From: Hesseltinella vesiculosa
Lineage: Eukaryota; Mucoromycota; Mucoromycetes; Mucorales; Cunninghamellaceae
Direction of reading: 5' to 3'
DNA length: 64,000 bases
NCBI GenBank assembly: GCA_002104935.1
Contig: MCGT01000006.1
Location: 372,001 to 436,000 of the forward strand
Within the stretch, counting starts at the first letter, position 1; each line of letters starts with the position of its first letter. A program made the position numbers and the translations under genes. Shown here one piece after another: positions 1-12,102 of this stretch. The notes under the pieces were generated by a model. It was not told the origin of the DNA and made no database searches. It was given only the letters and a program-made list of their open reading frames with translations.

Positions 1-309
1 CGGCAGCTATTAGAACAACAGGCAGCCGCTACGGACGACCCTGCCACCTCGGCCTCGCTTGCTTCGCCTTCTGTGGGTGACATGCTGGATTCCTTTTTAT
101 CGATGTGGTTCGGCTCTACCCATCCTCCCAGCGCGGAACGGCTTACCTATATGCAGGAACATATGGACGAGGCCGTCGCCTTGTATGAAGAAACCATCAA
201 AATCAACGGCCTCCCTCAGCACTACGACCTGTTCCAAGACCCTCCTCGCACCTCCCCCAAAGCTTGGATGTTAGACGCCATCACTTGGCTCTGGCCAGGA
301 TCGAAATGA
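1..309 (+). CDS. 3' end of an unidentified protein gene (partial)
   Basis: The frame is open from the first base of the window and ends at TGA 307-309, giving 102 visible residues. The start lies outside the window, and no intron is needed in the visible part. The piece begins with an Ala/Ser/Thr-rich linker, continues as a probably helical segment rich in Met, Glu and Trp, and ends in WLWPGSK. I do not recognise the family. An AATAAA at 315-320 lies just after the stop and could serve as a polyadenylation signal, which supports this being a true 3' end. Confidence 0.5.
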   Translation, partial: RQLLEQQAAATDDPATSASLASPSVGDMLDSFLSMWFGSTHPPSAERLTYMQEHMDEAVALYEETIKINGLPQHYDLFQDPPRTSPKAWMLDAITWLWPGSK

Positions 310-650
310 GATGCAATAAAAAAAAAGTTTTTGTTTTTCAGAGATGTTTATTGCCTATGGCAAGCCCTGGAGTTATAAATCACAAGGTAAGTTTCGTCTG
401 CAGGTCAATGGAGCGGCAATGACGAAACAGCGATGATTCCTGGGTAAAAAAAAAAGCTAAGCTGATTTGGTTTCTTTCTTTTTTTGTAGCAACAAAACAA
501 GAGCCAAGAAAGGGCGCCTGTTTTTGTATTCCCAACCCCGCCCCTTTTATTGTTGCGGCCCCTTTTTATTAGCTCTCTCTCTTTTTGCTTTTGGCAATTG
601 TTGTTATTAACCTCCAGTGCCCTCATTCCCTCCTGCAATTCCAAGGTGGC
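310..650. other. Intergenic, T-rich
   Basis: A 3'-UTR/promoter spacer with several T and A runs and a pyrimidine-rich stretch before 650. The downstream frame is open back to 585, so an upstream start is possible, but nothing else coding is supported. Confidence 0.5.
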
Positions 651-3100
651 ATGCTGGAACCCAATGTAACCAAAGAAATACTGGAGCGACTGCCGGATTG
701 GAATCGCGCCATCACACCTTCAGGAAAGGTCGCCAAGGAACCCTGTTTCGTCCAGCAACGAATGCCATTGATCACTTTACTACGACAAGATCATACATCA
801 GCCCGCCTGGTCACGCACAGCGCGTGGACTCATCAGCTGGTGGACAATGGGATCCTGTGGGACACAAGCAATGATATCACGATGCGAAGCCTGGCCATGA
901 CCCAGCTCCTATTCTATCCACAGCAGCACACCGCCGATCCCGTCGATCATGCCGCCAAGTGCTTCCACGCCTTTTTGTTCAAAACCTGCGCATGGATGCC
1001 CGTCAATCAGATCCTAAGGCCTACCCTAAAGTTCCAGCGGGCTCTCGAACACGCCCTCACCCCTCCTAATCAAGACCCACGGCATGCTCTCCAAAAACTG
1101 ATCATCGTCTTTCATGTGTTTGGTTTTCTATGGCCGCAGCGGGTTATCCTCGGTAAAGTATCATGGCCCATGTGGCTCTCCTTCTCACTGTTTGCTTCGT
1201 ACTGTAGGCCGGCGAATGCACCTGAAAAAGCCATACAGAGTACGCTCGCGACGGGACCGACTGCTTCAATTGCGCATAGCCATGGACAAGGTTTATCAGA
1301 AATTCCAACAAGAAAAGGCCGAATTCAAAAAACCCAGCAGCCTGCAAGGCACTGACGAAGGTAATATGAAAAAAAAAAAAAGAGATGGCACGGCATGTGA
1401 GAGGTGGATGTGGTTGACACCTCCCTTTCAGAATAGAAGGTTTGACATGGTCTATTATCAAGCGCAACGATGTCAGCCCAATTTACGAATTCCTGGAAGA
1501 CCCTTGGCGACTGAAGATTGAGCAAGTAATCCATGCCTCCCTTCATCGTGTGCCCTTGCACCGACCGATCAAACTTCGCCATTTTCCCACCGACGCCTAT
1601 CTCTGCTGGACATTCCAAAACGGTGGCTACCAGCTGTCTGCATTCCCGCAACGCGCCTTGCTCGATCAGACCAAGAAGGACAAACAGCCCACACATCACC
1701 AATATTTGTGGCGCTTCACGCATGCTTCCGATCTGCCAACGTCTACCAGCCCTCTGCCATTGGATCACGCGCCATTCAGCCCGGCGTTTCCCGACCTTGA
1801 GGTAGCCTATCAACCCATGTATCTACGCTGCGGCTCCAAAGCCTACTTTGCTCCTGCCTGTTTGACCATGGTCACCCAGCAACTAGCCGAAACCACCCCC
1901 AACTCGCCAGCCATCTTGTCCTCCTTGGCCTCGTTACCCAGTCCCAAACGCACCCTCAGCTTTCAGCGGAAAAAGAAGACTGCCACATTGCCTTCTCCGC
2001 CAACGCCCACCGACAAATCATTCAAGCGCCATACCCTACCTCTGTCGATAGCAACTTCGTCATCCATCCATGCTGCAGCTACACGTGTAATGCTGCCGAC
2101 CCATACCCTGGTCATGGGCCGCTCCTCGCAAAGCAACACCCAAACCCGCCCACTGGTGCTCATGGACAAGGACACTGCGCCCACCTCTTTGACCTGGGCA
2201 GTCGAATTACCAGGCCTGGGCATGGGTAGGGATGATGACAGCGTCACTGACGAAGGCATGAACATCGACATCATGATTGGCCGCTTGCGGCCCGTCGTCC
2301 ACGGCGACATCATCGCCCTTCGACAAGTCCATTACTTGGTGGCCATGCACAACAACGACAATGAGAGCTCGCAACCCCAAGACAGCCAGCAACAACATTC
2401 AGCCATGGCAAAGGAGCTTGGCATCATCGACAACAATCTGGAGCAGTGCTGGTACGTGGAGTTAGCCGACGACAATGACTTGCGCTACCATGCGCGCACG
2501 TTTGTTGAATGGCCATGGCAGCACCAACACGTCCCATCACCACGTGCCTCCAAGAGTGAGACGGTCACCGCGGCTCCCTCGCAAACGCTAGCCTTGTCGT
2601 TCAAAAAACCAGTCTTGCGCCGAGTTCAGTCTTTTTATCACCCCAAGACCACGCCCATTATCCCAGCTATTTGGACCTCTGCTGTCGACCAACCTCGCCA
2701 AAAGAAAAAAGAACCGATATTGCAGGCCACCACCTCACCTGTCTCTGCTTCACCACTGCAGCCCGTGTCACCCTTGCCCGACGCCACCGATACCGTGCCG
2801 GACAAGACCACCCTTTCCGAGTATCCATCGTCTGCTTCGTCGCATCCAGATGTCAGTACCACCATCAGCACGTCTCAATCGCCCGTCTCTGCCCCAGCCG
2901 CCTCCGATCTCGAAAATAGCGTGGGCTATGTCGTCACCACGGAGCCCGAGGTTGACCCCAAGGCCTGGCTGGCTCGTGCCGACGCGCTCACCCGCCACTA
3001 TGGTTCGTCTGCCTTGAACGACCACCCCCTGGCCGATGTCTGGCGCATGGCAAGCTTGAAAAAAGTGTTTTCGCGCTTCCAGTCTCCCCGCATCGATTGA
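651..3100 (+). CDS. Uncharacterised 772-residue protein, possible beta-trefoil-like segments
   Basis: Three exons (651-1152, 1208-1360, 1437-3100) join with both introns in phase 1. The second intron ends at AG 1435-1436, because the earlier AG at 1430-1431 would create an in-frame stop. I chose the ATG at 651, where the helical sequence starts; the frame is open back to 585. The N-terminal ~165 residues look helical. Residues ~170-220 are a basic coiled-coil-like stretch. The central part contains two strands resembling the repeats of MIR/beta-trefoil domains (PIKLRHFPTDAYLCW and GDIIALRQVHYLVAM). The last ~200 residues are Ser/Thr/Pro-rich and look disordered. The trefoil idea is an inference from local patterns only, and I cannot assign a function. 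Confidence 0.6.
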
Positions 3101-3798
3101 ATTTACCCGTATATATTGACTACTACTACTACTGAAATAAACCCATATCATATCCCAACCTCTTACTGTTTTATTTTATTTTTTTCAAAATATGAAAAAA
3201 ATTGTTGCGGGGCGATCCTTTAAATATAATACTGACACCTTTAATTGTTAAATATACAATGTTAAGAAAGATAATGAATAAGAAAAGAAACAAAAGAAAA
3301 CCTACCGAAAACTTAATCGGTGAAAACATGGAGAAAACACAGTAAAGAGAATCAGGAAAAGAAAGTGAGAGACCAAAAAAGAGAAGGGAGTTTAAAAAAG
3401 AACGGTTTTTAAACCTCTTACTTCTCCCCTCTTTGTTTTTTTTTCTTCCTAACTTTTTGTTACTTAGTAAAATGATGGTATCCAGAAACAGCACGTGTAA
3501 TCCACGTACATGATCCGGATGTCATCTCCTAACTCAGCAAGTAAAGGTTCAATCAACAAATCTTATAGGAGCTACAGCCAAACATACCAGGGTTTTTACA
3601 CGTCGCAAAAATTGCTAGCCAAAGGTAACATTGCTATTTTTTTTACTGAAGAGTGGTGGTGCTGATCATTTACATAGTTTAAATAGGTGTGATTTTTTGC
3701 ACTTTAGAGCTCATGTATATGCCTCCATCTTTTTAACAAGTACAAGCAAGAAGAATTTGTGGTTGGGACTTTTTCTGTTACGTCAGACAGGAAGTCGA
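3101..3798. other. AT-rich spacer leading into transposon remnant
   Basis: After the stop there is a short TAC/ACT microsatellite (about 3119-3134) and an AATAAA-like signal. About 400 bases of very A/T-rich low-complexity DNA follow, then lower-quality coding-like sequence from about 3630 that precedes the transposase relic. No intact gene is visible. Confidence 0.4.
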
Positions 3799-6065
3799 GG
3801 CACAAATACGCATCATTATCTGATGGACGAACACGAAGAGTTCAAAAATTACTTCATTGTCATGGGTACGCTGTGTGTACTTGCCCCTTACTCACCCGAG
3901 CTCAACCCAAAGAAACTTGTTGATGTGGTTCTTAGTGGTGAACGTGCCAAGGTGCATATCCGCGACCTCCCAAAGTTCGACTATGCCGCAAGCACCAAAA
4001 TTACCATGGATCTTGACTCTGTTATTGTCAAGTCTTATAGCTTGGTGGCTTTGGATGCTGTGACGCCGACCCCTCCCCTGGATTTCTCCCAGGCAACTAC
4101 CAAGACCCACGTCGGGATTGCGCACATCCTTGCAACTAACGATGGGCCGACCTCAGTTGACCTTGGGAGAATCCCCAACCTTTGCATTGGCCATTTTGGT
4201 GCTGAGAAATTCAGCGTAAGTGATGATTAACGATGTTGGCAGTGGTGAAGTGTACTAATTTTTTTACTTCTATGGGTGTGTGGGTAGATCAACATTGTGT
4301 TCCCACATCTGTGGGGTGGAAACAAGAAAGGAACTTTTGTTCCTTACGCGTATTACCGCCTTTTCTTGGCTAAATGCTTTTATCCTGCCATCATCTTTGC
4401 GAAATCCAAGAATGACATGGAGCATGAGCTGCCACCCACGTACAAGCATGTTGTTGAACTGTCCCGGGGGTATGGCAAGTACAGCTCCCGGTTTAAAAGA
4501 CATTTCAGCACCATGCTTGAGCCACATCAATTCGAAGCATTTGAAGAAGCATTGCGCCGCCTTTGCGCAGAATGTTTGGGTGGTTATATTGATGATTTTT
4601 TCTTTGTGTCTACTCGTCATGGCATGAAGAAAATGGTGCCTCCTGGTTTGTCTTTGGACAAGAAGATGATCAAGCCTGTTGCCTGGGAAAGCCAAGTGTT
4701 TGAAGATCGGCGTTGCAAAGTCTACGTGGACTATGGCTGGAAGTTTTTTTCTGGTCCTGGTGAAGCTACGCTTTGGACGGTGCCTAATCCTGAAGAAAAA
4801 CAAGGTAGCCTAGGCAGACACCTGCCTATTACTTCGAAGTTTTTCCCCTGTCCAGTTCGCGCAAAGTACAACGAGTACCCTTTGGCTGGTATGGCTGATG
4901 TGGCTGGATTTACGCAAAGATCCATGGACTCTGTGACTGGTGATGGCACTTTTGGCATCTTGAAGTTAATTGGGTATCACACGCACAAATCTCTGACGTA
5001 CAAGCGTGATGATGGCCATTTGGGTGTTGATGCTACACCAGTGGAGATTTTTCGAAGGAACAAGGCATACGAAAGTTATATTGTAAGGAAGAAGAAAGGA
5101 TAGTGAATATAAAATGCTAATCATCATTAATTTTTTATGTCATGTTGACACAGTATGGTAGCAACTCCTTCTTTCAGCATATGAGAAAGCTGCAAGAAGC
5201 TCGACAAAATACCCTGCCCGCCTTGAAGTACGTGTGTGCAATGATACTGCAAACTTTGAAGGTATCTTTGACCGAGTCAAGTAAGAAAATTACATATATT
5301 GCACAGTACTGTACACTGACTTTAAAACATTTTTAAAAAGGGAGTGTTCGAAGTATTTGGTGGTGGTCCCAAGCACGTCATTGTTCGGGTATTATCAAAA
5401 ATACATTCAAGGCTTGGATCATGCGGTGCTTAATCTTAAGTTGCAGATCCACGAGTCTCATCCAATTCCACACGGCAATGTATTATTGGTAATGTTCTTG
5501 TCTCACCTCTTTGCTACTGTGCAATCGCATAGCAAACGTGGGCCACATTGGCGTGCGATCAACAAGATAATGCAAAGTTATCGCGTTAAATCGACTTGTT
5601 TGGGGTTCTACCAAGGCTTGTTCAAGTTTGACCAAGACAACCGCTTGACGCTTGGACCTGAATACTCGGCATTCATTCATGGCCGACTTCTTCCAGCGTG
5701 GGAGCAAATTGTGCCTCTTTTCTTCGACCTAATGCACAACTCCCGCGGCAAGAAAAGTGACTGGAAGCACGTACAAAACAAACCGCAGCTTGGACATTCT
5801 TTTGGATCTCGTCCAAAGACGAATGCTCTTGTGGTTTATGGCAACGTTTTTATGACGAAGCGCCGTTTTGAACAACATTGTGCTGCTTGAGCAGTTTTGG
5901 GCCGAGATCAAGTACCATGTTTGACGCGATCGGCTGAAAAAAACGGAGCAGCTGTCTTCTCGCATTCGCGAAGCATGCAAAACAGTACCTCATGGGCATC
6001 TCCGCAATTACACTCTACATTCGATAAATCGTTTTGAAAAGTGCTTAAACAAGGAGCCAATTTAA
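3799..6065 (+). mobile_element. Decayed Tc1/mariner-type (DDE_3) transposase, split by an insertion
   Basis: Two separated pieces look like one transposase. Piece 1 (3799-3909) reads through GTNTHHY and MDEHEEFKNYFIVM to APYSPELNP, the hallmark just before the last catalytic region of Tc1/mariner enzymes. The stretch normally holding the second catalytic Asp (a DNA-x-x-x-H type segment after IVM) is missing. Piece 2 (5871-6065) reads LLEQFWAEIKYHV, then an in-frame TGA (5922-5924), then SSRIREACK...FEKCLNKEPI and TAA. This matches the usual C-terminus that follows LNPIEQFW. About 1.98 kb of unrelated sequence sits between the pieces. The internal stop, missing catalytic segment and insertion show it is inactive. 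I could not see terminal inverted repeats or a target duplication. Confidence 0.65.
3910..5890 (+). CDS. Unrecognised spliced protein inserted in the transposase relic, possibly degenerate
   Basis: Coding-like blocks lie at 3910-4215, 4288-5082, about 5154-5280 and 5341-5890, separated by good GT...AG introns (4216-4287, 5083-5153, 5281-5340). The first frame continues without a stop from the transposase piece, so the true start is unclear. The product would be roughly 590 residues with no signal peptide, no membrane segment and no catalytic motif I recognise. The block at 5154-5280 enters in one frame but must leave in another to join the next exon. I read this as a small frameshift or a later exon start at about 5178, so the gene may be broken. 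Codon choice (more A/T third positions) differs from neighbouring genes, as expected for transposon-carried or transferred DNA. Confidence 0.4.
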
Positions 6066-7368
6066 ATTAATAAATCGTGATTGGCATGCCATGTTGTGAA
6101 CTGCCATGAAAAAAAAAACGTGCGCCATAAACTCAGCAACTGCCATCTTTGTCTTTTTTTTCTTCGTGCCCCCGCCAATTTTTAATTGGCTGTTCAAGTT
6201 TTGGGCAGGCGCCTGCCACTTTTTGCCCTGTGCCGGCACTCTTTGCACTGGCCTTCAGAAATCGCTTGGCCAAAAAAAAAAAAAAAAAAGCGTCACGACT
6301 GAATCCTGCCTAGCCTTTTTTGCTTTGTCGGGTTTGTTACCAACCAAAGAGTTTTTAATGCCTGTGTAATGCCTGAGCTGGTAACACTTGCAGCTTAAAA
6401 AAGGCTTTGCTGGTCCTTTCATTTCTTTAACCTGCATTGCACTTAACTACAGAGATATTCGTCGAGGCTGGTGGTGCTTCCAAATGGCTGGTCCAAATCG
6501 TAATATTTTCGGTCATAGAAAAGCGTTGACCCCAGCCTAGCGTTTGATCGAAACAAGCACGGAACACTCTGGTTAAATCCATTCAAAGGCAAGGCACTTT
6601 ACCATTTCATGAATGACTCTTCGTCACAGTACGCATCCATTTCAGGGACGGTATGACGGACGGGCGAGACCAACGTGAAGGCTGAAGGGGAAAAAAAAGG
6701 AAGCTGCAATCCTTTTACGATTTCGTCGACTCTCTCGATTTTTTTTGCCTACTTTCGACAGTGCGGCTACATGTCACACGTTCTTCATAATATTTTTGCT
6801 TGTCGTGGGTGAACAAGATCACCGTTCAACCTGAGGAATCCATACCTACTTAGCCTACGCGCCCCGCCATTTGCAGCAATGCCACAGCACTGGTGTCCTC
6901 CAAAACCCATCCGGTAGGCTAAAAATAGAATAGAAAAGAAGATACCAGGATGGACATCTTGCTTTCGCCAGAAAGGATGGGGTTGTACGTCAATGGCGCA
7001 CAGGAAGAGCCCTGATATTCCCTTGAAGTCTTCCTCGTCCAGCTCAATGAGGTCGTCGTCGCCATCCTCCTTTTTTGCCCATTGATGTAAAATTTGGTAG
7101 GAAAACAAACACAGCGAATCTATCAGAATCCTTTTATGTTTATTTTGCATTCGAACATTCGAAAATGGGCCAACAGGAAAAGAGACAGAGGGGGAGGAAA
7201 AAATGAGAAGGTGCAGCGGCGCAATAAAAAAAAATTAAACGGCACGCGAAGGCGGGTCAGAAAAAAAACAAAAAACAAAACGGCGCGCGCACTTTTTTGT
7301 GTGTGTGTGTTTTTTTCTACCTTTAACCTATTTCTCTAGTTTTTCGGCTCTCGTTCTGCCGTACGGTC
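6066..7368. other. Long region without a convincing gene
   Basis: Contains an A run of about 18 (6271-6289), many short T runs, and a small palindrome around 6175-6190. Two minus-strand coding-like fragments occur. One is 6785-7150 (121 codons, acidic near the middle; could contain a small intron). The other is a ~22-codon piece near 6610-6680 ending in a stop. Neither can be joined into a gene with confidence. The last ~200 bases, A/T-rich with a TG repeat at 7299-7310, probably form the MRC1 promoter. Confidence 0.35.
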
Positions 7369-10262
7369 ATGTCTTCCCCTTCAGATCACAATACACCAGC
7401 ACCTACATCAGTACCAGGGAAATCAGCTGCGGCTGCCATGCCCCATTGGTCTGATTCTGACTCTGATTTGGAAGCTCAGCCTTCGATGTTGGATGGTTTG
7501 AATGTACCTGATCGGTTGAAACATTTGCTTAGCTATGGTCGCCAGAAAACCTCGGCTGCGACTGCCATGACATTGGACGATGATGACGACGATGATGCTC
7601 TGTTCTTTGAACGATCGACCCCAGCCCTGGCCAAACCGATCCCCAGTTTGCCATTGGCCTCGTCGCCTGCTCGTGCCGGCCATCCTACCATCACCTCGAC
7701 CTCCACCCGTCTCCAGCCATTAGAAACCGATGATCAGCGCAAGGAGCGATTCCAGCAGTACTTGACAAAGACCCTCTACTCTGATTCCAGTGACGATGCC
7801 CGAGATGACGAAGCGGCCAAGCCCAAAAAGAAGAAGCGAACCAAGAAATCTGCCAAGGCGAAACCTGCCGAGCCAAAGGAAAAGAAGCCGTCCAAAACGG
7901 CGCCCAAGAAAAAGAAGAAGAAGAAGCAAGGCGATGAGGATGGCGGCAGCGATGGCCATGCCAGCCGACCTTTCCTCGACCTGGACGACGATGTGTTTGA
8001 CGAGAGCGACGCCAGTGACGGCCGGGCCCAGCAGAAACGCAAACAGCGCACCGCCGCTCTTCTTGCCGATAGCTCAGACGATGACGACGATATGCCGCAC
8101 AAGCCTCGTCCATTGTCAAAAAAGGCCCAGCTGGAGATGCAAAAGGAAGCCCAGCGCCTGCGCCGGTCCAACCAAGTGATGATCAAACCTCGCGTCACCC
8201 GCAAGACCATGGACGACCTCCTGCAGAAACTCGCCCTGGCTGACCAGCCTCGCATCACCACGGATGATGCTGTGATGGTGGAAGCCCCGGTTCACGAGAC
8301 TGTCGAAGAAAGCGGTTATGGTGAAGATATGGAAGGCGACGAATCCGAAGGCGATCGCTCGGTCCATCAGCAACGGCAACACTCGCACGTCGCCTTTTAC
8401 CTCAGCGGCCCGGAATCCGCGACGGACAGCAGCAATGAGGACGACGATCTTATCATTGTGGGCAAGCCTAAACGCCGTGGCGACAAGCTGTTACAGAAAT
8501 GGGAAAGTATCAAGTCTCTGCAGTCGACGTCTCCTGACCGTATCCGAACCGGTGCAACTCCACATGGCCTTGCCTCACCACCATCTCCTTGGCGCGCCAC
8601 CAATTTTGGCCATCGCCACGAAGATCGCCTGCGTGCGCTCAACCAGCGCCTGTTGGCCAAGATCGGCAAGGACCAGCAAGCACACCGGCAAAAGATGGAA
8701 GACAAGGCCAAGGCTCTGGGGATCTACATGACGCCTGAAGAACGAGCAAAAACCCATCTGGAGCGTGAACAAGAAGCCGCCGTGCTCGATGTCCAAGTGC
8801 AGCAACTGCTGAAAAGACGTGGCCCTGCCAACATGCCCAATCAACAAGACGGTGGGATGGACGACCTGCTGCTTCTGTCTGGAGAAGAGGACGACGACGA
8901 CGAATCTTTTGTGGGCGACGATGATGCCAGTGACGACCACAGCCTTGAGGACAATCCCATGGATATAGAACAAGAAGACGGCCAGGGCGGTAGCCGCCGT
9001 GAGGACAACAGGGACGACGATGATGACGACGACATGCCCATGCCGTCTCAGCGTCACAGGACCTCGCGCCGATCCAAGCATCGCCTTTTGCTAGACGACA
9101 ATGCCGACATCGTCGTTGGCACCACACAACAAAAGCAAGGTCCAGAGCCAACCAATTCCATTGCTCGATTCTTTGGTGGGGCTTCCACTTTGGTAAGTCT
9201 GGTGTCACCCAGGCATAAAAAGTTAGAGATGCTCATGTCACTCTTTTATTTTATCATAGGCCACCAAGGAGGTCAGTGATGATGATTTGGAAGATACTTC
9301 GCCAACATTGACTCGATTAATGAAACGAAGCTCTCTCCTGGATGACGAAAGCCTTGCTGCCGACACAGATCTCCTCGACGAGAATAGCATCTTGCCGTCC
9401 TCGCCTCTTGCTGGCGATCATTCATCTACTGCTGACGCTCAGCCCGCTTCGCCGTCACCCTTCCAGCAGCATTCTCCCACCCCAATTCCAAGAACAACCT
9501 TGCCCAAGAGCCAGTTTATGGACCACGAAGCCGAGGAATCTGAAGACGAATTCTACGGTGTTGCTGGTGAAGATGAGCCGGACACCGAGGACCTGGATCG
9601 GTTTGAACAGGATGGTATGCTCGTCCATGAAACTGACGAAACCGTTGATACCTTGGCTCTGCAAGCACAGCACAAGTAAGTTTCACCTTGCGAGAGAGCC
9701 TTGGTAATACTAGTGCTGACACTTTTTTTTTCCCCTTAGTCAGCAATTGCTCGAGTCCGATCAACACATGGTTGAAAAGCTGATCAAGGACATTACAAGC
9801 GGTGGGCTACGGCGCAAACGGGCTGCAGCTGCAGCTGGTCTGCTCTTGGATGACTATGACCTGTATGACGATGAAGGTGACGATTTGGTGGCGCTGCGGC
9901 TGGCGGCTGCAAGCAAGCGCAAGAAACACCTCAACAGCGACGATCCGCTGAAACAGCTGGCGGACGATCCTCGCACGTCAGCGTTTGCCAAAGCTGCCAT
10001 GGAATTTCCTGGCGGCATTGATCTCAGTGGTGATGAAATGGGCGAGGACTCTGAGCAAGATCAGCAAAGCACAAACGATGATGAGCAAGGGGGCGATGGA
10101 GAGTTAGACACCCCAGTGCCTTCCAGCCCTCTGGTTGACCAGCCTGAAAACAGCACCACCCAAGCAACGGATACCTTTTCACGCAAGCCTCACCAACGAT
10201 TCACCTTTGACCGGCACTCGCTCCTTGCCAAGATCAAAAGAAAACAAGGCATATCATCCTAG
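7369..10262 (+). CDS. MRC1: MRC1/Claspin-like DNA replication checkpoint mediator
   Basis: Three exons (7369-9192, 9260-9675, 9740-10262) give 920 residues; intron phases are 0 and 2. Mrc1/Claspin travels with the replisome, links the helicase to the leading-strand polymerase, and passes the stalled-fork signal from Mec1/ATR to Rad53/Cds1. The N-terminal half is highly acidic and Ser-rich with lysine blocks (residues ~150-190). A conserved PLSKKAQLEMQKEAQRLRR segment lies near residues 245-263. The second exon carries the Mrc1-like signature EAEESEDEFYGVAGEDE, followed by an acidic C-terminal part. Several SQ/TQ pairs could be checkpoint kinase sites (inference). The protein is Asp/Glu-rich and low-complexity, but the two motifs together make the family call solid. 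Confidence 0.88.
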
Positions 10263-10560
10263 CTAGTTCTGGTTGCAACACTTGGCTTTTATTCTTCCTT
10301 TCCACCTACGATACCCGCCCGCTCATTCCATCGTTGTTTTAGCTGGTAGAACCTTTTGCAATACACATGAAATGAAAAAAAAAGCCAGTAAATGAAAGCG
10401 AGTGTTTGAGCTCGCTTTTAAACATCGCAACACGCACAGCATGGCATGCATCATGAGGGGTCCTTCTTCCCCCCCTTTTCTTTTTATTGGTCCTCTTTTT
10501 GTGAGGTTGCTGAAATGGGTGGTGGGGAGACAGAGGTGAAATTTATTCAACAGATCAGAT

Positions 10561-11422
10561 TCAATCCTCGTCTTCTTCATCTTCGCTTTCACGGAAGCGA
10601 GGGTTGTTTTCCTTTTGTCGTTTACGTTCTGGTGATTCGTCGTTATCTTGGCCACGTTTCCTGCTGCTGGCTAGATGGGGGGGGGGGTTGAAAAAAAAAT
10701 GGCGTGTCAGTGACATTCGATGATTTTATGACCAAGCTGTGGGAGATACCTTTGGCAGAGGATTCAAACGTAGAAGCGCCGGCTGGGATGTCTTGGACAG
10801 CTTCATAGGTTTGTTCTTGTTCTTTGGCGCGTTGCTGTTCCAATTCAACACGCATGCGGTGACCCCAGCCGCCACGGCCAGCGTCGTACTCATTTCGATA
10901 TTCGTCTCGCACTTGGCCGCCGCTGCGTCCTCGACCGAATTGGCGACCCTCTCTGAAGCCAGGATCTAAATCGCATCGAATCAGGCGCTCGTCCAGCTTG
11001 GTTCCATTGACATATTTCATGCATCCCAACGCACCTTCGCGTTGATAATATCTATTAGGCCAATGCAATAAAATGGAGGTCAGTCGATGGAGCGTTTTGC
11101 GTGCATTTGGGATTTACTCGACGAAGCAGAATCCGCAGGGGGTTTTTTCGTTGCGATCCAGGCCCATGATAATGCGTTTGATCTCGCCTGCCTTTGAAAA
11201 GAGTTCATGGATCTGTTCTTCTGTGGTATAAAATGACAGGTTGCCGACGTACAAGGTGCTGGTTTTTGTCAGCTCATCGGTGAGTTGATTGGACGAGCCC
11301 TTTACAATACGTGTTGAGTGTTATTGCTTTAAGGGTTTCATGCCATTTTGTTTTTGTTTTTTTACCTGATATTGATTATCCTTGTATGTTGAGGGAGCGG
11401 CTAGCGACTTTACAAGAGACAT
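10561..11422 (-). CDS. CBC2: Nuclear cap-binding protein subunit 2 (CBP20)
   Basis: Four exons in transcript order (11422-11366, 11299-11118, 11051-10750, 10670-10561) give 216 residues. The protein is the small cap-binding subunit that holds the m7G cap of nuclear RNA with CBP80 and promotes splicing, 3' processing and export. It has one RRM: RNP2 LYVGNL near residue 34 and RNP1 CGFCFVEY near residue 74. The N-terminal tail typical of CBP20 ([14 protein letters not shown]) and the post-RRM segment [20 protein letters not shown] shape the cap pocket. The last exon adds a basic then acidic tail (ends EDEEDED). Length is somewhat above the ~156-residue human protein, as in other fungi with extended tails. 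Confidence 0.93.
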
Positions 11423-11678
11423 GATCCAAAGATGTGCAAATGAAGAAAAAAAAAATAACAAAAAAAGAGACGAGCGGTGTCCAATGCGCTTTTTTTTTTT
11501 TTTTTTAGCTGGGATGGGGGGGGGTTATGTGCACTATGGTCTTCGTGTTGGATGATATACGGTTTATTTCTAAGGTAAAGTACATACAGTAACAGATGAA
11601 AACGATGAACAAAATGCAGGGCAAAAGTCAGTGAGAGGTGGGGAAGGGAGGGTAACCAGGGTGGTTGAGCAGGGCTGG

Positions 11679-11993
11679 TTAGGCTGAGCTGTCCTTGTTG
11701 GACTTTTCTTCGGGTGGAAAAGGGGTTTCTTGACGAGATTCGTTTAGTAGCTTGTCGATGCCTTTATCTTTGAGAGCAACCTATCAACAAATGAAAGGGA
11801 TGAGTGGCATTGCCGTGATTGATTGCCTGTTCTCTCCATTGTTTACAAGGACGCAGGCCCGATAGTCTTTGAAGAGCTCGTCACATTCAGGCGTAGTGTC
11901 ACCTTTCAAAAACTTTTCAGAATACCACTTGTTAAAGCAGTTGTCGTATTTTATCTTTAACTTTGTACAATCGGCTCCAACACTAGACGACAT
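11679..11993 (-). CDS. MDM35: Mdm35/TRIAP1-like twin Cx9C mitochondrial protein
   Basis: Two exons (11993-11847 and 11780-11679, phase 0) encode 82 residues. Mdm35 is an intermembrane-space protein that binds Ups1/Ups2 (PRELI) and supports phosphatidic acid and phosphatidylserine transfer between mitochondrial membranes. Both CX9C motifs are intact: [11 protein letters not shown] near residues 9-19 and [11 protein letters not shown] near residues 37-47. This is the coiled-coil-helix-coiled-coil-helix fold imported by the Mia40 disulfide relay. The size fits the family (yeast 86 residues). The start is only 109 bp from the divergent CCCH gene start at 12103, so the two probably share a promoter region. 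Confidence 0.93.
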
Positions 11994-12102
11994 TGTTTAA
12001 AATGCTAATTATGGGAAAGAAAGAGAAATAACCACACCGCCAGAGAAAAGGTTTTCTGTGCCGCATTTCTTTGTTTTTCTTTCCCATATTTTTTTTAAAA
12101 AA

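Noticed and set aside
6785..7150. 121-codon minus-strand frame upstream of MRC1
   Set aside because: Has an acidic coding-like part but cannot be joined to flanking exons, and the N-terminal part reads like low-complexity promoter DNA; kept only as a note in the spacer entry.
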